NCBI GenBank assembly: GCA_947501695.1
Contig: CANMWO010000003.1
Location: forward strand, 521,001 to 585,000
Source: an uncultured Sphingomonadaceae bacterium
Lineage (GTDB): Bacteria > Pseudomonadota > Alphaproteobacteria > Sphingomonadales > Sphingomonadaceae
Direction of reading: 5' to 3'
Length of the DNA: 64,000 nt
Shown here: positions 8,710 through 16,993 of the stretch, in pieces
Layout of the letters: each line of letters starts with the position of its first letter
Numbering within the stretch: position 1 is the stretch's first letter
Position numbers and translations under genes: made by a program
Notes under the pieces: generated by a model
Database searches by the model: none
What the model saw: the letters and a program-made list of their open reading frames with translations, nothing else
What the model was told of the DNA's origin: nothing

Positions 8710-9998
8710 ATGAGTGTCTCCTTCTTCGACGAAAAATTTATGGGCATTTGCTGATGAGCCTTCCGGTAGAAGGCGATGGATATCGGAATGAAGGTGATGG
8801 CCAGACCGAGCCCATATCCTATGGCTGCAGCATTGAGACTGATCCTTGCTCCTAGCGCTAAGCAGACGAGCGTCGTTCCGGTTGCCAACGCGACTATCGC
8901 AAGGTCCGCCGAGGTACGACCCGCTGCTCGCAACCAAGTTGTGTTCGCCGCAGCGCAGAAAATCGGGATGGCGGCGAGTGACAACAGGCTCACCAAAGGT
9001 GCCGCCTCGCTCCATTGTTGCCCAAAAACGAAAGGCACATAAATTGGTGCGAACAATGCTTGAGCAAGCGTCAATGGCAAGAAGATAGCTGCGCCCAATA
9101 GAAATGAACTGCGATAGCGTTGCAAACGCAGCATCCCGTTTTTGACACCGCACAGATGGGGAAACAAAATGGTTGAAAATGCTGTTACGATAGATGTCGT
9201 GATGCCGAGGCCAGCATTGAAGGCGAAGTAATAGATGCCGAGTGCCTTCACCCCCAATAGCGAACCGATAATCAATTTGTCGGCCTGCATCCGGACGGCC
9301 GTTAGCATCTCACTTCCAAGTACACTCAAGGAGAAGTTTACAAAGCGGTGTGCCGGAATCTTTCCTTCTGCCGCGTTATATTTCCACTTTTTGGCCTTGC
9401 GGACAGCAATCAACCAAATCGGAGCCGTGAGCAGCTTGGGTAATACAATTGCCCAGGCCGAGGGCCAAAGAACAACAAGAACCATGGTAAGAAGATGATC
9501 TGCAATTGTCTGCACGGCGCCTATTTTTGCCGTGACCGCCATTTGCCCGTCTCTCATTAGCAGAAACACCTGAACCAGACCGCCCGGCATAAAAAGAAAT
9601 ACGGCAGATAGAACAGCGAGCATGAATGCGGCGTCGGTTTGCCCGAATATGAAATGAAGCAGACCGGCAACGCACAATTGGATCAGGCCAACAAGCCCAC
9701 ACCATATCCAGAAAAGGCGATGTGCCGTATTCGCCGTCGCCGGCAAATCTGCTTTCGAAGCCATTATGATTTTTTGACCGATCCCGGCGTTTGCGAGGAC
9801 TCGAACCAGTTCAAACAGGCTAAGCGATAATGCCGCGATACCCATTAACTCCGGCGTGACGGCACGGGCAATTACAACGACAGCCACGATTCGGATCAGG
9901 CGTACGAGCATTTCGGCACTGCCATAAGCCGCCAGGGATGAAAGGAACCAAATACTGTCCTTTCCCAACCTTGTTTTCGCTTGATGCCAAATGGCCAT
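8706..9998 (-). CDS. polysaccharide flippase, Wzx / MATE-like
   Basis: 430 residues from the ATG at 9998 (GGAG six bases upstream; an ATG 12 bases earlier lacks a ribosome site). About twelve hydrophobic helices occur in the pattern of the WzxC-type polysaccharide transporters, starting LAAYGSAEMLVRLIRIVAVV and including the VNFSLSVLGSEMLTAVRMQ segment. Its role is to flip the undecaprenyl-linked repeat unit across the inner membrane. First gene of the operon transcribed from the sigma-54 promoter at 10031-10047. Confidence 0.82.
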   Translation of the reverse strand: MAIWHQAKTRLGKDSIWFLSSLAAYGSAEMLVRLIRIVAVVVIARAVTPELMGIAALSLSLFELVRVLANAGIGQKIIMASKADLPATANTAHRLFWIWCGLVGLIQLCVAGLLHFIFGQTDAAFMLAVLSAVFLFMPGGLVQVFLLMRDGQMAVTAKIGAVQTIADHLLTMVLVVLWPSAWAIVLPKLLTAPIWLIAVRKAKKWKYNAAEGKIPAHRFVNFSLSVLGSEMLTAVRMQADKLIIGSLLGVKALGIYYFAFNAGLGITTSIVTAFSTILFPHLCGVKNGMLRLQRYRSSFLLGAAIFLPLTLAQALFAPIYVPFVFGQQWSEAAPLVSLLSLAAIPIFCAAANTTWLRAAGRTSADLAIVALATGTTLVCLALGARISLNAAAIGYGLGLAITFIPISIAFYRKAHQQMPINFSSKKETLI

Positions 9999-10030
9999 GA
10001 TGATCTCCATAATCGAATATGGAAGTCACC

Positions 10031-10047
10031 TCTCAAGTCCCGTGCCA
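10031..10047 (-). promoter_or_regulatory. sigma-54 promoter of the flippase/glycosyltransferase operon
   Basis: On the minus strand the sequence is TGGCACGGGACTTGAGA. TGGCAC is a perfect -24 element, GG lies 10 bp from GA, and the -12 element TTGA deviates from TTGC at one base. The -12 position (10034) is 82 bp from the centre of the nearer upstream palindrome (10116), matching the other promoters of the locus. The flippase start at 9998 follows. Confidence 0.68.
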
Positions 10048-10109
10048 TTTATATAAAACATTGTAATATAAGGATAATTATTGAATCTATGGTTCGAACA
10101 CTCTCCATA

Positions 10110-10155
10110 TTTGCATATTGCGAACATATTTCAAAAAATCACTGCAAAATGCGAA
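10110..10155. promoter_or_regulatory. paired activator palindromes shared by divergent promoters
   Basis: TTTGCATATTGCGAA at 10110-10124 and CTGCAAAATGCGAA at 10142-10155 (inverted orientation). Centres are 33 bp apart, three helical turns. The left site is 82 bp from the leftward -12 element and the right site 83 bp from the rightward one, so one pair can serve both promoters. Confidence 0.72.
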
Positions 10156-10218
10156 TTCAGTCTATAAATTCTACATTGCATATTTTATTTTCTAATGATT
10201 TTAATAACTTAAGCTAAT

Positions 10219-10234
10219 TGGCATAGTTTCTGCA
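10219..10234 (+). promoter_or_regulatory. sigma-54 promoter of the sugar-transferase gene
   Basis: TGGCATAGTTTCTGCA: GG at 10220-10221 and GC at 10232-10233 with 10 bp between them. Expected transcript start near 10245, about 30 bases before the ATG at 10275. Confidence 0.75.
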
Positions 10235-10274
10235 AAATCCGTTTCCAATCAATTTGATAAAAAGGATTTTGAAA

Positions 10275-11714
10275 ATGCTTCATCAGAAACTTCTCGCGGA
10301 TAAGTCAAATGCAACAGAGTATAATACGCTAGATTTAAGGTCCCTTCTTTCGAGTTGGACGAAGTTCGATCGTTCCGAGCTTTTCGGTTTCAATTTGATC
10401 CGAGCAGATCGAGAATCTGCCGCCAGTGCAATCATGCAATCGGCCCGAAGCAATCAAAAAGTAACGGTGAACTTCATCAATGCACATTGTATCAATATAG
10501 CAGCAAAGGATTCCGTGTACCGCGAATGTCTAAAGGCAAGCAGCGCGCTTCTTCCGGATGGATCAGGCATGTCTATCGCCTCAAAATTAGCGAAAGCTCC
10601 GTTAGGAGAAAATTTGAACGGAACTGATCTGTTTCCCATTCTGTGCCAAAAGGCAGCAGAGGCGGGGAAATCTATATATCTGCATGGTGGTGAGCCAAAG
10701 GTAGCCGAGCAGGTCGCCAAAAACATGAAAAAGCAATATCCCGATTTGATGATCGCGGGAGTGAGCAATGGCTATGAGGACCATGCTGACACAGCTGCAA
10801 CAATTGCAAAAATCAATAGATCAAATGCCGACTTAGTTTTTGTTGGCTTGGGCGTTCCGATGCAGGAAAAGTGGATCGCCGAACATCGCTCATGGATCAA
10901 TGCCCCAGTCGTTCTGGGTGTTGGTGGGCTTTTTGACTATTATTCGGGTCGTATTCCAAGAGCACCACGACTGGTAAGAGCGGCAGGCATGGAGTGGGTT
11001 TGGAGATTGATGCAAGAACCCCAGCGGTTGGCCAACAGATATTTGGTGGGCAATATTAGTTTTCTTGCCAAAGCCGCAGTGAATGGATGGCATGCAAGAG
11101 GTCTGCACCAAAAAGTATTTGTAACCAACAAGCGTGTGTTAGACCTAACTTTAACATTGCTCGGGCTCATTTTGATTGGGCCGTTCTTTGCGGCTATTTC
11201 TCTGTTGATCCTCGCTGAAGATCGCGGCCCCGTCTTTTTCAAACAAGTTCGAATTGGAGAGAATGGGCAGCCTTTCAAAATGTGGAAATTCCGATCCATG
11301 GCAGTCGATGCCGAACAGCGATTGAAAAAGCTGATGGAGCAAAGCGATCGCGATGATGTGTGCTTCAAGATGAAAAATGATCCCCGTATCACCAAAATCG
11401 GCAAACTTATTCGCCGTTTTTCGATGGATGAATTACCTCAGCTCATAAACGTCTTGAAAGGAGATATGTCATTGGTCGGCCCACGCCCCGCGCTACCCAA
11501 AGAAGTCATGCAAAGACCAAATAAAAGTATGAATCGGCTCGCCGGAAAACCGGGACTGACCTGCACGTGGCAAGTTTCCGGTCGGGCAGAAATACCGTTT
11601 GAGGAGCAGGTCAAAATGGACGAGGAATATCTTAGTCATCAAAGCGTGCTGAAAGATATTTCGCTTCTCGTCTCCACCGTACCGGCCGTTCTAACGGGAC
11701 GCGGTGCCTATTGA
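10275..11714 (+). CDS. GT26 (WecG/TagA/CpsF) fused to undecaprenyl-phosphate sugar transferase
   Basis: 479 residues from the ATG at 10275, with AAAGGA eight bases upstream. Residues ~35-260 are a WecG/TagA-type glycosyltransferase (VNFINAHCINIAAKD; LLPDGSGM; FVGLGVPMQEKWI). Residues ~285-479 are a bacterial sugar-phosphate transferase of the WbaP/WcaJ type: one membrane helix (about 290-312), then VFFKQVRIGENGQPFKMWKF, the catalytic SMDELPQLINVLKGDMSLVG and GLTCTWQVSGR. The second half would load the first sugar phosphate onto undecaprenyl phosphate and the first half add the next sugar, so one polypeptide can start repeat-unit synthesis. It stands alone behind its own sigma-54 promoter. Confidence 0.88.
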   Translation: MLHQKLLADKSNATEYNTLDLRSLLSSWTKFDRSELFGFNLIRADRESAASAIMQSARSNQKVTVNFINAHCINIAAKDSVYRECLKASSALLPDGSGMSIASKLAKAPLGENLNGTDLFPILCQKAAEAGKSIYLHGGEPKVAEQVAKNMKKQYPDLMIAGVSNGYEDHADTAATIAKINRSNADLVFVGLGVPMQEKWIAEHRSWINAPVVLGVGGLFDYYSGRIPRAPRLVRAAGMEWVWRLMQEPQRLANRYLVGNISFLAKAAVNGWHARGLHQKVFVTNKRVLDLTLTLLGLILIGPFFAAISLLILAEDRGPVFFKQVRIGENGQPFKMWKFRSMAVDAEQRLKKLMEQSDRDDVCFKMKNDPRITKIGKLIRRFSMDELPQLINVLKGDMSLVGPRPALPKEVMQRPNKSMNRLAGKPGLTCTWQVSGRAEIPFEEQVKMDEEYLSHQSVLKDISLLVSTVPAVLTGRGAY

Positions 11715-11722
11715 AGGATGCT

Positions 11723-14335
11723 CTATACGCCGCAGGCTTTCTCAACTTCACTCAGCGTTTTGTTTGCGGAGTTTTTGAACCTATCAAGGGATTTCGGATC
11801 AGAGAGATCTGCGGCGTTCGCTTGATCCAATAAACCGTCAAATCCGAAAGTTTGTGCTACTCCTTTAACCCGATGACGGACTCCGGATAAAAGCTCATCG
11901 CTTTGATCGGTATATGCAGCTTCCATATGCGAAACCGAGACCGCCAAATCCTTTCGCAGTGTTTCTTTCAAAGCCTCTCGTCTGTCGGGCGTAAGGGTGG
12001 CTAAGACCGAGCGGAATTGATCAATATTAATAGCTGCAGGCATATCCGACTGAGAGGGGGAAATCTGCTCATCATCTTCAGCTTTGCTCAACGCGCTTCT
12101 TATCGCACTTGCCAATTCATGCTTGTCGATCGGCTTCGCCAAGCATTGGTCCATACCGATGGCCAGCAGACTTTCCCGTTCTGTTTCCATCGCATGCGCC
12201 GTAACACCAATGATCGGGATGTTAGACTTGACAGAACCCATTTTTCGGATGGCTTTCGTCGCTTCTTTGCCGTCCATCACGGGCATCGATACATCCATGA
12301 GGACCAAGTCAAACTCATGGTCTTCCAGCATATCTATCGCTACTTGACCATTTTCAGCTAATGCGTTGGTGCATCCGAAAAGATCAAGCATAGAAGCAAT
12401 GACGAACTGATTGGCCTCCACGTCTTCCGCTATCAGTATGTGGGGCTTCTCTCCGTCACGGTTTTTAATCAGCAACGGCGGCGCGCTGATCGTGTTGACT
12501 TCGATCGGAACAGTTGCTTCTTCCAATGGTATCTCGAACCAGAACATGCTGCCGCGAGCTTCTTTGCTGATTAGGCCGATATCGCCGCCCATCGCACTGA
12601 CCAATCGACGGCAGATCGCCAGACCCAAGCCAACGCCTTCTATTTCACTCCGCTCCACTTTCGGCGAGCGAGTGAAATTGGCGAATAGAGAGGATTGTAT
12701 GTCTTCTGGCACCCCCATACCATTATCCGCCACCTCAACACGCAAAAATCTCTTTTCGTCATGTTCACTCTGCAGAAGTGAAACTGATACTTTCCCGCTC
12801 GGACCCGGCGTGTATTTTATTGCATTGCTTACAAAATTGTTGAGCAACTGACGAAACCGCGTCGGATCAATGAACAGCGCAGTTGGCAGACTTGGATCAC
12901 GGTCTGTGTCTAATTCAATGCCTTTTGCCTTGGCCGCACCCGACCAGAAGTCCATTACGCCAGTGACCACCAGGTCCAGCACGGTAGGTGCTGGTTCCAA
13001 AGAAATAGCGCCTGCCTCTGCGCGAGCCAGATCGATAATGTCGTCGAGCAGAATTTTCAGCAACTCGCCACTTTGCATGGCCAAACGCAGCTGCTTTCTT
13101 TGTGGTTCACTGAGCTCGGTTTCCTCCATCAGCGATAGCATACCCAACACCCCGTTCATGGGTGTTCTGATGTCGTGGCTCATCATCGCTAAAAATTCCG
13201 ACTTAGCTCGATTAGCCCGCTCTGCTTCCATTTTTGAAGAGCGAAGTGCAGAACTCAGGGTTTCCAATTCATCGACGCGTTCGCCTAGTTGCGACCGTTG
13301 TTCTCTCAAGCGGCTTTCTATCTTTTTCAATTCGCTGATATCGGTATAAGTCCTCACCATACCGCCTTTATACGGAGCAACAGTTATCTGAATATGTTCC
13401 CCGTTGCTGCTACGCAAAAGATATTTATGCGGCTTTACGTTTCCAGCCCGGTCTCTTTCAATGTAGGATAATGCTTCGAGATTTTGCACCTGGAACTCTG
13501 ACTTCAACGCGTGATAATCTGAATATTCCATACCTTTGGAAAGGTTTTCATATTTGGTTCCGATCAATTCCTTCAGCTTGTCGTTCCAACTGACAAGTCG
13601 CAAATCGTCATCAAAAACGGCGACCCCTAATGGTACATTATTCAAAACAGCTTGGAGATAAACTGCATTTTGACGTTCACGTTCTGTTGCTTTGGCAAGC
13701 TGCTCACTGGTTCTGTTTAGTTGCTTGATTCGCCGTTCTGCAACCAATTGCAGTGCCTTTGCACGTCTACCAATTGCTCGAGTTTCTGTGATGTCTTGAA
13801 CGGTACCATATATGCCAATCACCTCTCCATCTGCATTCGCTTGTTTGGCCATGCTCCACTTGAACCACATTGTGTCGCTCGAGGGAGTCACCATCCGACA
13901 TTCATAGCTATGATCGGCGCCCGGAGGTGCAGTCAAAAACTCTAGCCGGAGCTTTGATACGCGGGCGCGGTCAAGAGGATGCACGGCCCGCCATGCCCGT
14001 TCTGCAATCGACTCTCCATCAGACTCTATGCCAAGCATTTCTCGGAAGAATGGAGAATAAGAAAGCCCTTTGTTTTTAGGCCAATGGAGCGTCGCGATAC
14101 GCCCGGTCTTCTCGGCTCGTATCAATTCCTGTGAGCTTATTTCCATTTTGTTGATTAGCTCTGCTTCGCGCTGTTGAAGCTCGACACTTCTAAGCGCAAC
14201 CAGTCGCGCTTTATCCTCTAGCAGAGTCTCTGCTTCCTGGCGGGCAGCTTCGGAACGAGCCAAGCGGCGTTGGAGAAAAGCAATTTTCTCCTGCTCATTC
14301 ATCCCGGCGCTAAGAGAAGTTGTTTCATTCGCCAT
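11723..14335 (-). CDS. hybrid sensor histidine kinase (PAS-PAS-HisKA-HATPase-REC-HPt)
   Basis: 870 residues from the ATG at 14335; the open frame extends 24 bases upstream only to a TTG. No membrane helix is visible, so the protein is cytoplasmic. In order: an N-terminal coiled coil (LARSEAARQEAETLLEDKA), a PAS domain (~75-190), a second PAS (~225-340, VPLGVAVFDDDLRLVSWND), HisKA with the phospho-histidine in MMSHDIRTPMNG, a HATPase domain (NNFVSNAIKYTP; GVGLGLAICRRLV), a receiver (LVLMDVSMPVMDG) and an HPt domain (GVRHRVKGVAQTFG, histidine present). Soluble orphan hybrid kinases with this kind of N-terminal coiled coil include H-NOX partners such as NahK/HnoS. It is convergent with the sugar-transferase gene, 8 bp apart. 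It is a candidate middle step between the H-NOX protein and the sigma-54 regulator; that link is inference. Confidence 0.9.
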   Translation of the reverse strand: MANETTSLSAGMNEQEKIAFLQRRLARSEAARQEAETLLEDKARLVALRSVELQQREAELINKMEISSQELIRAEKTGRIATLHWPKNKGLSYSPFFREMLGIESDGESIAERAWRAVHPLDRARVSKLRLEFLTAPPGADHSYECRMVTPSSDTMWFKWSMAKQANADGEVIGIYGTVQDITETRAIGRRAKALQLVAERRIKQLNRTSEQLAKATERERQNAVYLQAVLNNVPLGVAVFDDDLRLVSWNDKLKELIGTKYENLSKGMEYSDYHALKSEFQVQNLEALSYIERDRAGNVKPHKYLLRSSNGEHIQITVAPYKGGMVRTYTDISELKKIESRLREQRSQLGERVDELETLSSALRSSKMEAERANRAKSEFLAMMSHDIRTPMNGVLGMLSLMEETELSEPQRKQLRLAMQSGELLKILLDDIIDLARAEAGAISLEPAPTVLDLVVTGVMDFWSGAAKAKGIELDTDRDPSLPTALFIDPTRFRQLLNNFVSNAIKYTPGPSGKVSVSLLQSEHDEKRFLRVEVADNGMGVPEDIQSSLFANFTRSPKVERSEIEGVGLGLAICRRLVSAMGGDIGLISKEARGSMFWFEIPLEEATVPIEVNTISAPPLLIKNRDGEKPHILIAEDVEANQFVIASMLDLFGCTNALAENGQVAIDMLEDHEFDLVLMDVSMPVMDGKEATKAIRKMGSVKSNIPIIGVTAHAMETERESLLAIGMDQCLAKPIDKHELASAIRSALSKAEDDEQISPSQSDMPAAINIDQFRSVLATLTPDRREALKETLRKDLAVSVSHMEAAYTDQSDELLSGVRHRVKGVAQTFGFDGLLDQANAADLSDPKSLDRFKNSANKTLSEVEKACGV

Positions 14336-14634
14336 CGGTAAAGCTTGTCTCCATATCAAAAGCTGATTTACTGGATTTAGCAGATAAGGTCGACCATAAG
14401 ATTAATTCTGTATTTCGTTTACATTCACTGCCTACAATAATTCTTAGGACGAACGAATGTAGGCCAAATAGGCCAATCCGAAGCAACTCCATGCACTGAC
14501 ACCCCGCTCGTAGCATATGCCTGTGGTGGATCATGAAAAAGCTCATCAAAATAAGAGCTTAGGAACTGCGAAAATTAAATAAATCTCCGAAGAAATGCAT
14601 AAATATCGTTCTTTGCGAGAATATTTCCATCTGA

Positions 14635-14682
14635 TTTCGCATTTTGCAGTGATTTCTCCAAATTATTTTCGCAATATGCGAA
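14635..14682. promoter_or_regulatory. paired activator palindromes upstream of the PEP-CTERM gene
   Basis: TTTCGCATTTTGCAG (14635-14649) and TTCGCAATATGCGAA (14668-14682, nearly perfect dyad). Centres are 33 bp apart, the same spacing as at 10110-10155, and the second is 83 bp from the -12 element. The surrounding gap 14336-14793 otherwise holds AT-rich DNA and no gene I can support. Confidence 0.72.
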
Positions 14683-14744
14683 TTTTTCTTGAAATCAAGA
14701 TGATGGAAAACTTATTATCTTTATATTACAATAGATTATCGGAT

Positions 14745-14760
14745 TGGCATGGAAATTGAA
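14745..14760 (+). promoter_or_regulatory. sigma-54 promoter of the PEP-CTERM gene
   Basis: TGGCATGGAAATTGAA: GG at 14746-14747, 10 bp, then GA at 14758-14759 in place of GC. An ATG at 14749 lies inside this element, which argues that the gene really starts at the GTG 45 bases further on. Confidence 0.66.
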
Positions 14761-14793
14761 TATCGTCTTCGACCAAATGAAGGAGAATTCAAA

Positions 14794-15462
14794 GTGAAAA
14801 TCTATCTATTGGCAGCTGTCGCGACGGCTGCATTCACATCATCGGCAAGCGCTGCCACCTACATTCCGGTGGGGCCGCAGACCAACGTTGAAGTTGCGAC
14901 AGTTACGGGCGGTGGTTGGTCAGAGTGTTATTCGAGTACCTATGGTTCGACCGGACAATCGGTAGCCAGTATACTGAAAGGTTGTAACAACGGTGACAGT
15001 TTGATGTTGGCGGCCCGTGAGATCGGAAGTGATACTTTTTTGGTGCTTGCACAAGCGTTACGTGCTGATGTGTTGTTTGATACCGGCCGTAGCAATGTTA
15101 CGCACAATGCAAACGGAACGGAATGGTATTTTTCCGACAACTATTCCTGGGGCTTCGCACCTGGCGGGGAATCAGTAACTAGGAATAGTTGCGACACCAC
15201 CAATAGAGGAAGCGGCGACCGGCTATGCTGGCATACGCGTGCCGGCAATATCAATGGTGGTTGGCGGGCTGGTTCAAACACCGGCCTGAATAGCAGCGAT
15301 GCGTTTGAACGAGTCATCTATACAGCAAATGCATCTATTGGTGCTGTGCCAGAACCAGCAACATGGGCGTTCATGATCTTTGGCTTTGGTGCCATTGGCG
15401 GAGCGATGAGGTCAGATCGACACCGTCAGCGCAAAGCGATTGTGAAAACTAGCTACGCATAA
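14794..15462 (+). CDS. PEP-CTERM sorting-signal protein, secreted
   Basis: 222 residues from a GTG at 14794 with AAGGAGAA seven bases upstream. The signal peptide is short (KIYLLAAVATAAFTSSASA), so export by Sec is expected. The body has no family I recognise and is rich in Gly, Ser, Asn and Thr with four or more cysteines, suggesting an extracellular disulfide-stabilised domain. The tail VPEPATWAFMIFGFGAIGGA followed by basic residues is the PEP-CTERM anchor of the sphingomonad type, normally cut by an exosortase. No exosortase is visible in the window. Its promoter shares the sigma-54/palindrome arrangement of the EPS genes, so the protein is probably made together with the polysaccharide and retained in or on it. 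Confidence 0.85.
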   Translation: MKIYLLAAVATAAFTSSASAATYIPVGPQTNVEVATVTGGGWSECYSSTYGSTGQSVASILKGCNNGDSLMLAAREIGSDTFLVLAQALRADVLFDTGRSNVTHNANGTEWYFSDNYSWGFAPGGESVTRNSCDTTNRGSGDRLCWHTRAGNINGGWRAGSNTGLNSSDAFERVIYTANASIGAVPEPATWAFMIFGFGAIGGAMRSDRHRQRKAIVKTSYA

Positions 15463-15488
15463 CCCTTAGACTATGATTTTACCCAGAG

Positions 15489-15514
15489 GCCCTGTCAGAG
15501 AGTTCTGGCGGGGC
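15489..15514 (+). terminator. hairpin after the PEP-CTERM gene, probable terminator
   Basis: GCCCTGTCAGA and TCTGGCGGGGC can pair over 11 bp (two G-U) around a 4-base loop, 27 bases after the stop. The following sequence is only weakly T-rich, so termination is a guess. Confidence 0.4.
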
Positions 15515-15555
15515 ATTCTGTCGTTCTAATGACCGCTTTTGGGTGCGATTTGTAC

Positions 15556-15573
15556 TGGCGGTAGCATCCGCCA
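15556..15573. repeat. inverted repeat TGGCGG-N6-CCGCCA
   Basis: A perfect 6-bp dyad in the 250-bp gap between the convergent PEP-CTERM and glycosyltransferase genes. Function unknown; it may end transcription from either side. Confidence 0.35.
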
Positions 15574-15713
15574 AATGCGGCTTCAGCGGGTCGGATCCAC
15601 TATATGGTCTGTAAATTGTAAGGAAGGACCCGCAAAGGTTTCATGTGGTTAGAAACGCCGGTAAGACAGATATACAGCTAGAAATAGCCAAATAAAACAA
15701 TGGTCTATGACCT

Positions 15714-16958
15714 TTATTCGGTTAGACCTTCGATTTCCGAAAAATGCTCTTTAAGCTTTGCGACTTCGATCACAGCGTTATGTCTTTTCCCGGCTCTCAT
15801 TCTGGCCCTCTCACCCATTTGCCGGAGCGCGCTGTCGTCCAACTTCAAGAGCCGTTCCATAGCGTTTGCGAGGCCTTCTGCGTCGCTAGCAAAAACGAGG
15901 AACCCTTCGCTTTCGTCTCGCACGAGTTCCGGAATAGCAGCAATATAAGTCGAGATGATCGGGCGTCCGAGTGACATTGCCTCCATGACCACTACGGGCA
16001 ACCCTTCTGCGAAGCTCGGAAGGACGAACGCCTTGGATTGTGAGATAATTTCCCTAACTTCGGCGCCGCTTTTTGAGCCAACTAGCGCTATCGATTTCTG
16101 TAAACCACTTTGTGCTATCTCTTGTTCAATCTCCGGACGCATTTCGCCGTCACCCACCATGGTAAGTTCGAATGAGACACCTCTGTCAGCAAGGATTTTG
16201 CATGCGCGGATCAATATTATCTGACCTTTTTGTTCGGCGAACCGGCCGACCGATACGAATTTGGGTTCCTGTGGCGGTATTGAAGCGGCACTGTCGATGA
16301 AGCCACTGCCCAGCCCGCAATGAACGATCTTGATCTTTGCCCAATCCTGCTGGCGTGCAAACCGATAGATTTGGCTTCGGCAAAATGCGGAGATGGCTAC
16401 GACAAATTCGGCGCGCTTTACTTTTTCGCGGAGATTGAAACCTTTTACCCTGTCAAACTCTTCTGACCCGTGAATTGTGAAACTATAGGATATCTCCCCA
16501 AGCAGGCTGCACAACATTCCGACATCAGTAGAGTTTGTACCAAAATGGCAGTGAACATGGGGTACACTGTCTTCCTGCATCTTAATGAATAACAGGCATG
16601 CTTCGGCCAGATAGACCAGATGGAAAAGCATCGCACGGTCACTCGAGCGGCCCAATTTTAAAGCTAGTTGGAACGCCGAAAAGAGAGAAAAGGGACGGGT
16701 AACAAGAATCTTGATCAAGCTAATGGCAAGCGGCAGCACACCGCCCAACAATAAATAAGTCGTCTTGCTGTGTTCCGCTATATCATCTTCGTCTATGAGC
16801 TCCGCATCCCAACCGCGAACTGAAATCCGGGTAACGTCAAACCCCTGTCTTTCGAGTTCAACTATCTCGTTTCTGATAAAGGTGTGGCTTATCGTTGGAT
16901 ATTGATTGACCAGATATGCTATTTTGGTGCGGTCAGAAACTTGATCATTTGAACTCAT
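15714..16958 (-). CDS. glycosyltransferase family 4
   Basis: 414 residues from the ATG at 16958 (the frame extends only to a TTG at 16973). The N-terminal half begins KIAYLVNQYPTISHTFIRNE, typical of EPS and colanic-acid type GT4 enzymes. The C-terminal half shows SVGRFAEQKGQIILIRA and the E-x7-E motif in SFAEGLPVVVMEAMSLGRP. A cytoplasmic, membrane-associated sugar transferase for the same polysaccharide is likely. It lies downstream of a broken acetyltransferase gene on the same strand and has no recognisable sigma-54 promoter of its own. Confidence 0.85.
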   Translation of the reverse strand: MSSNDQVSDRTKIAYLVNQYPTISHTFIRNEIVELERQGFDVTRISVRGWDAELIDEDDIAEHSKTTYLLLGGVLPLAISLIKILVTRPFSLFSAFQLALKLGRSSDRAMLFHLVYLAEACLLFIKMQEDSVPHVHCHFGTNSTDVGMLCSLLGEISYSFTIHGSEEFDRVKGFNLREKVKRAEFVVAISAFCRSQIYRFARQQDWAKIKIVHCGLGSGFIDSAASIPPQEPKFVSVGRFAEQKGQIILIRACKILADRGVSFELTMVGDGEMRPEIEQEIAQSGLQKSIALVGSKSGAEVREIISQSKAFVLPSFAEGLPVVVMEAMSLGRPIISTYIAAIPELVRDESEGFLVFASDAEGLANAMERLLKLDDSALRQMGERARMRAGKRHNAVIEVAKLKEHFSEIEGLTE

Positions 16959-16993
16959 GGAGCAGGCTTTCAAAATTTTCGTTGATGCCGGCG

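Noticed and set aside
7789-9153. Extended 454-codon version of the second GT2 gene
   Set aside because: The extra N-terminal part overlaps the flippase gene; the ATG at 8709 with ATGA coupling and the GT2 start motif is the real beginning.
16379-16390. GGCAAAATGCGG resembles the activator palindromes
   Set aside because: It is inside the glycosyltransferase coding sequence, is single, and has no -24/-12 element at the expected distance.
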